A program made the translations under genes and the position numbers. Shown one piece after another: positions 58,391 to 64,000 of a stretch of DNA of 64,000 nt. Origin of the DNA: Phallus indusiatus. Taxonomy: Eukaryota; Basidiomycota; Agaricomycetes; Phallales; Phallaceae. How positions within the stretch are numbered: the stretch's first letter is position 1; each line of letters opens with the position of its first letter. The stretch is taken from contig JAQFWX010000014.1 in the NCBI GenBank assembly GCA_027605045.1, positions 124,001 through 188,000 of the forward strand. The letters run 5' to 3'. The notes under the pieces are model-generated. The model searched no databases and was not told the DNA's origin. It saw only the letters and a program-made list of their open reading frames with translations.

Positions 58391-60763
58391 ATGGGTGACG
58401 CGCCTGTTTCACGATCCTCATTTTCGGAAGACTCGCAACTCGCATCATTTACCCAACAGACGATGTCGGACATAGACGCAATGGAGGAGGAGCATGTCGA
58501 AGAAACTGAAACCGTCAAGCGTCACTTTTTTAGGAGATCAGCTCCATGGTGGTATGTACTTTCGCCAGTAAGTGTTGGGTCTGTTAAATAACTCGTGGTT
58601 AGGTCAAGGTTTTTGGTTCTGGCAACAAGCTTTGCTGCAGCTGTTACGGTGGCCCCTCGTCTACATATCTTTACTCAGTTTGTCTGCAAAGATTTGCAAC
58701 CTCACTTAGCCGGATTGACGCAACCTCTCGGACCTGCGTCATTTAGCGTCCGAACCCGTTACAACGGGTGGGTGACGCCAGTCCCCCCGCCGTCTTGCGA
58801 GCAGGATCTAACAGTAAAAGAAACGGTTACTGGACTAGTTACAGGTAGAGTTTGTTTTCGGAATGTATATCTGCCATACTCATCACAACTTTTGAAGCAA
58901 TGGATCTCGTCATGGGTGTGTTATCTTGTCTTACGGTCGGTTATTGGATGCAGGTATGTATGCCTCGGTACTGTCTTTCCTTATACCTGCGTGTTGATAC
59001 CCGCTAGTTATCGGATCGTTATGGTCGTGTCAAGATCTTGCTCGTGGCTGCAATCGGCGTCGTCATCAAGTAACTATGCATCCTTTTGTTCAACGATTGT
59101 GTGCTTACGGAGTATCTTCAGTCATGTTATTGTAATTATGATATCCGCAACGTTGAAGGGTCTGCCTGGAGGGTATCATTTCTTTTTACTGGGACCAATA
59201 ATTGAAGGCATTCTCGGTGGGCGCATCGTGTTGTCTTCGATCTTGTTGGCGTACATTACCGATATATCGTCCCTTAATCTGCGGTAGGATGACCTCTCAC
59301 GTGTCCTTTTCTGAAGCATATTCTCATTAGCTTCAATAAAGGACCGTAAATCTGGGTATCGCAACCGCAATAGACATACTGGGTAACGTATGTTTTGTAT
59401 CTTCATCCGAATAATGAAGTAGTTTTTCTTAATCATTTTATCAGTCGTGGGGACAGTCGTTTGTGGAATTTCTCGTTAAATACTCTGTCGGCCTCCCATT
59501 CATTTACTATTTCGCCACCACCATCTACATCTCTCTCATATTCGCCATAATCTATCATGTTCCAGAGTCAATGTCCAAGTCCAAACTAAACCAAGCACGA
59601 AGAATGTACACTTTAGCACGCGCGGAGTCAAGTCCCAATGAGCCTGCCTCCGATGATGATCAAGATTTATCTATTGCGGATATATTGGAGGCAAAATATC
59701 GCAACTTTAAACGACTGTTGAGCATTTCTTTCGAAGCGCTGACAATTTTTCTACCCCATCGACCTCAAGCTGGGCACCCGGATGCTCCATGGACCGGACG
59801 CTGGGATTGGAATTTGTTTTTAGTGGGCTGCGCATTTTTTGTGAAGTCTATCGCTGGGGTAAATATATTTAGCAAAACTTGGTTTCTCGCGTTTTCTGAT
59901 GCCCCGGATTCAGAGCGATGTCAAGTACTTGTCCCAATACTTTCAGCGAGTTCTTCCATGGAATTCTCAAGACGTAAGTCACTGAACAATATATTAGGTT
60001 CTTGTTGACTAACTTACTAAACAGGTCGGCTCCTGGTTTCGCTACGTAAACACCATCCATGTCTTAGGGCTCATCATCATTTTTCCTTGTGCGTTTTCCG
60101 AAATGGCACAAAGGCTCATACTAATGATTAATCATCAGTCTTCATCCGCTGGCTGAGAAACAAAATTGGTGCTAAGAGTCAAAATCCTCATTCATCCCAA
60201 GCCGATTATCCCTCTCCTGACGATTTAGAGAATCTTGATGAAGCAGACTACATTATCGTCCTTGCGTCCATGGCTATTCTCGTCATGTCAATGTTCTCCA
60301 TGGTATTTGTCAAGGGTCCAATAGCATTGTATGGTGTCATCATTTACAGATCACTTTCTCTGGGGTATGAAGCGGCCCTGAAAAGTCTTGCTTTATCGTT
60401 GTACGCGCGTCGAACGGGACATAATTTAGAAAGCGGGAAAGTTTTAGGTGGACTGGGCGTTCTAGGTTGGATCAGGTCAATATTGAATTACAAATTCTTG
60501 TCTTCGTCTTATTTATTGGGGCTGAACCGGAGTCTTTATACAGTGGTAATATCATTGGACCCGCGATATTCGAACCTCTTTATAACCATACTCAGGAATA
60601 CTTCCCGCAGGTTCGTATTATATTTCGGCTTACGTTGAATTTTGTGATTTTTCGGTTTTACTAAATACGTTTTCAGGCGATGCTACTCGTTGCAGGTGTT
60701 TTGGGGGTAGTTGCCCTGATCATTACCTTACCCGTCAGGATAATGGAGAAAATTGAGATTTAG
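58391..60763 (+). CDS. MFS transporter, TetA/SLC46-like
   Basis: Start MGDAPVSRSSFSEDSQ. The acidic N-terminal tail leads to FFRRSAPWWSRFLVLATSFA after a 51-base intron. Further landmarks: APRLHIFTQFVCKDL (helix 1 end); MDLVMGVLSCLTVGYWMQ then LSDRYGRVKILL (loop 2-3 motif with DRYGR, split by an intron near 58,953); LPGGYHFFLLGPIIEGILGG (helix 4, about 59,162-59,222). A 58-base intron after about 59,283 restores the frame (SLNLR then TVNLGIATAID). A long charged central loop follows (ESMSKSKLNQARRMYTLARA, about 59,560-59,630), then helices 7-12 (AMLLVAGVLGVVALIITL). The stop is at 60,761-60,763. The motif set resembles the tetracycline-resistance/proton-coupled folate transporter branch common in mushrooms. 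The substrate is unknown. No break found. Confidence 0.88.
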
Positions 60764-62241
60764 AAAAAATGAAGTACATCCAAGTTCACCATACCCGTCC
60801 ATTCATTTCTTTATTCTGTTCGATTATCCTTTATTTTATCATTCATTATCGGTTTCGGAACCGAGACTCTGAATCGTGTATTTATGGACAAGTCAACGTT
60901 TGGCTAAAAAGTAGCTGGTATTGGCAATCTGCTCTATTTATTCTTGCTTTCCCTGTGTCACCAGAAATAAAAACAGATATGAACCTCTCTTTTCAGCTTG
61001 ATCTATTATTGATTATCGGTGTTCAAAAACGCTGTTTACTGTGATCCGGATTCTGGATATACAATAAGGTTTGCCGAGTCTTCTCCCTTCGTTCACAAAC
61101 CTTTCTCACCTTTTCGTGTCCTTCCTTTGTTGGGAAATGGTGATCACAGTCTACAATGACAAATTGTGTGTTGATATAAAATCTTATAAGATCTGACAGC
61201 CTGTGATAACCGCCATGAGAATTTGTCTCACCGTCTGTGCTCGGAGTAGCGACACTAGCGCGATGTGAAAAACGTCTTGTTACATGCTGGAGTTATAAGT
61301 AAAGTTCAGTTGTTGAATAAGAAGAACTTAATTTATATAATTCAACAAAACTAGATAAAATCACTAAGGGAAGAGACAGGGCGTTATAAAAGTGTCGCTT
61401 TGAAGGTTGGTCTCTTGGTTCTTCAAGTTGGACTCAGTTGGATAACTACCGTGTCAGTCTCTCCTTTGAGGCAGTTGATTCTGGGGGAGTATTGAGTGAG
61501 GTCTCTCGTTCAGGTAATTAACGCTATTTCCTCCTGAATCCCTCTTTTAAATATGGTAATTTTTTTCCGATCAAAGTGGCAGAGACGATTCGAGGGCGAG
61601 AGTTATCGCGAATTTTTTTGCACACTCCTTTTGAAACGCACTCGGTATTTTTGGAAGGACGTCCCTGGAGACGACGCCATCATTAATTTGATAATTACCT
61701 GCCAGTGCTGTGCCGCTCGTGTCTGGTGTATGATGTATCATATTCCGTGTACGAAAAACTCAGCTCGCAGCCAATTTACCGCGACTCCTCCGAGCTTTGA
61801 CCTTCAGTCTGTGCTTATTCCGGGCAAATCGGCAGTAATGATCGTAGCCACAGCCCATTTTGGATCACCGTGTCAGTTGCTACTCGAATTAAAGGCAAGG
61901 CCCTGCTATTAGGAGGTAACCATTTTGACAATAACTCGAAGGTGCATTTGATACTATGCACATGGAGCCGACCACTGGCAGTCCTAGACTTTTTCATTAA
62001 GCGTGATGACAACATTTCTCACAGGGAATCGGAATAACACTAGCAAAACGGCGGCCTCAACTGAACTATCTGTACTGATTGTTGACAGGTGCAATTTGGC
62101 CACAGTCACGGTATGATCCACTTATTCAAGCTCGCTAGCCCTGCGATCCCCCTATACATAAGGCCTCCACTTCTTTCCGTCGGCTTCTCTTAGTAGCCTG
62201 CACATTTTCTTTCTTGATAGTTTCACGACTTTTCAAAATCG
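60764..62241. other. Intergenic, no supported gene
   Basis: About 1.5 kb. A 119-codon plus frame (61,553-61,912) has no motif. The 100 bases before 62,242 are C/T-rich and look like a leader. Confidence 0.45.
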
Positions 62242-64000
62242 ATGTCTGATATTGGTCGGTTTATTCAGGAGTTTTTAAAAGACCACTTTCTGCAAGACGA
62301 TATCACCGTTTCTTACAACTCGGGTGAGACAAGCATCAATCCAGTCAATTCTCGTTTCAATATTAGTGCCAATTCTCATTCGATATTATTTAGTTTCAGC
62401 CACGTTATTATTACTATACGAAATAATTCTCAATTTCTCTGACGAAGTACAGTATATATGGCTGTACGTCAATGTTTCACGTTTGTTGAGAGACAGCATA
62501 TCTACATATACAATGGAATAGATCACCGTGGTCATTAGTCACGATTCTTTATCTTTTGATTCGATACTTCACACTAGTTTTTCTTATTCTCAATTCTTAC
62601 GGTAAGATTCGAGAACCTCGAATTACTAGTAATGATATTAACTCTCGGACTTCTTCTTTTAGCTGCGACCGGCTCTAATCTGCCTATTTCGGTAAATCTC
62701 TCCCGGCGCTGTCTTTGTCGTTTCGTCCATATTGACCCTATGTGCTAGTTGTAAGAACACAATCATCAAACGTACAGCCCTTTTTTAAAGAAACGCTTGG
62801 TGCGTATTACATAGTTGCAATTCCTTTGTTGAGCTCTCAGTATGGTATTCCAGTAACGTCTACTCACGTTACCTTTGAAATGCTGAATAATCGTTCAGGG
62901 GACCTGTACTTATCATTCCGGCGGTTGATGTTCTCATACTGTTAAGAGTGTATGCGCTCTACGAAAGAAGTAAATCAAGTACGCTAGTATTCAACTATAC
63001 GCTATTGATATTTTATTAATTTTTCCTTGGATAGTCGGTGGCTTCTTAATATTTCTTTGGCTGGGTAACGTGGATTTCACAGCGTACATTACTAATCCCT
63101 TCTTTCTGATTTCATTGTTCAACAGTCGAGACAACGGTATGATTTATTCTTTTCTTTGACAAGGACTGAACGTCTTTACCCCGAAATAGATTGTTCTCGT
63201 TTTGACAGGCTTAGGACTCGGCCCCCGGAAAGGTGCATCTCCAAATCCAGTGCCGGGCATACTAACGGGCTGTGATCCCACCGATCTGTTCAACGCTCAC
63301 AATCTCATTATTGGAGGGTATAAGTTCTCTTGTCTGCCAATATTTTTGGGATGACTTATCTGTTCGTTTTGGTTTTGATTGCTACGATAGAAGTGTCACT
63401 ATAATTTTTCAAGGTACTTCTTACTACACCCTAGAGTTTGAATATAATACCTATGATTCATCATTGTTTGTCAGCGATTTACCTAGGGCTTGCATTGTAC
63501 AAGCTGGTTGTCCAAATTAAGTTTGTAAAGCGTTTGACGCCACTTTTCGAAATATTCTTTCGGTCAGATATGTTTCTACGTATATCAGTATACAAAATTT
63601 GTTCATATCAGTGAAAATTTTAGAGATGGCGCCTTATACTGCTTCAAGTACGTCGACCGCGTTACTTATATATTATTTGCACGACCGTTCATGATGATTA
63701 ACCTGCTTTTTATCAGTGTCTTAGGTATTGATTACACCCATTCATTGGTTGATCAGAACTTCCCAACGTTTTATGATAGCCATGTACGCCCTAAATGTTT
63801 TTTTCGCCCAACATTTCAGGTCAACCCCGTTGGAAGGTGTAGGTTCAGTGTAAGTCTCGGCTTCTTTGTTCTTCCATCATAGAGCGACTCACTCTCTCAA
63901 ACGATAGATGGATCGTCTCATTTGTCGCTATCACCGTGAGTTTTTCAGACTAACTCAAACTAAGCTCCTATAAATATCTTGTCAGGCTGGAAAATTGGTC
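62242..64000 (+). CDS. DUF6533-like membrane protein, 3' end cut by window edge
   Basis: Start MSDIGRFIQEFLKDHFLQDD at 62,242. Splicing of the first intron gives YNSATLLLLYEIILNFSDEV and QYIWL; the second gives SPWSLVTILYLLIRYFTL (about 62,522-62,572), the DUF6533 signature. Later exons: PVLIIPAVDVLILLRVYALY followed by ERSK (about 62,905-62,975, the typical LRVYALY helix); GPRKGASPNPVPGILTGCDP with TDLFN (about 63,220-63,295); MAPYTASSTSTALLIYYLHD (about 63,627-63,685); and RWIVSFVAIT before an intron whose acceptor is at about 63,985. The final visible residues are AGKLV, which in the paralogue leads into the cytosolic tail. Gene order and intron places match the minus-strand gene at 54,952-56,856. 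Confidence 0.72.

Noticed and set aside
59283..59345. Apparent stop and frame break in the MFS gene at 58,391-60,763
   Set aside because: A 58-base GTAGGA...AAAG intron removes the stop and restores the frame.
1..64000. A biosynthetic gene cluster combining the P450, MFS and decarboxylase genes
   Set aside because: The genes are 8-30 kb apart with unrelated genes between them and no backbone synthase or shared regulatory motif was seen.

Overview
The window looks like nuclear DNA of a mushroom-forming basidiomycete (Agaricomycetes). Genes on both strands are broken by many introns of about 50-75 bases with GT...AG ends. The gene families are typical of that group: a division-I chitin synthase, a microsomal P450, a repeated CBM19-like secreted protein, F-box gene expansions, and seven-helix membrane proteins of the DUF6533 type. 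No rRNA, CRISPR, plasmid or viral gene was seen. No tRNA was recognised by eye.

Layout. Positions 1-12,050 are gene-rich: a 5'-cut P450 (+), a complete chitin synthase (+), a tiny cysteine protein gene of 48 codons behind a TATA box (+), and a DHA1-type MFS transporter (-). From about 12,050 to 32,450 the DNA is gene-poor. It holds one convincing small spliced gene (23,265-23,713, -), one long unassigned ORF (21,121-21,801, -), a strong purine/pyrimidine strand switch near 24,100, and a few protein-like relics. Positions 32,450-38,000 hold a PLP-dependent decarboxylase (-) and a secreted protein with two CBM19-like modules joined by Ser-rich linkers (-).

The right half is an accessory, fast-changing region. 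Between 38,650 and 51,680 lie four copies of one F-box gene, all on the minus strand. Copy B (40,783-42,580) is intact. Copy A has lost internal blocks, copy C is a worn relic, and copy D has a late frameshift. The three copies where it can be measured share a 195-base first exon. Between C and D lies a DUF6533-like membrane protein gene, bracketed by a short direct repeat. An unrelated F-box gene follows (52,909-54,483, -). Then come two closely related DUF6533-like genes in opposite orientation (54,952-56,856, - and 62,242-end, +) flanking an MFS transporter (58,391-60,763, +).

Apart from membership of shared families there is no sign that neighbouring genes form one pathway. The P450, MFS and decarboxylase genes are too far apart to claim a biosynthetic cluster. 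Exon joins were made by eye from splice motifs and protein continuity, so exact exon edges are approximate unless stated. Family names come from recognised motifs, not from a database search.
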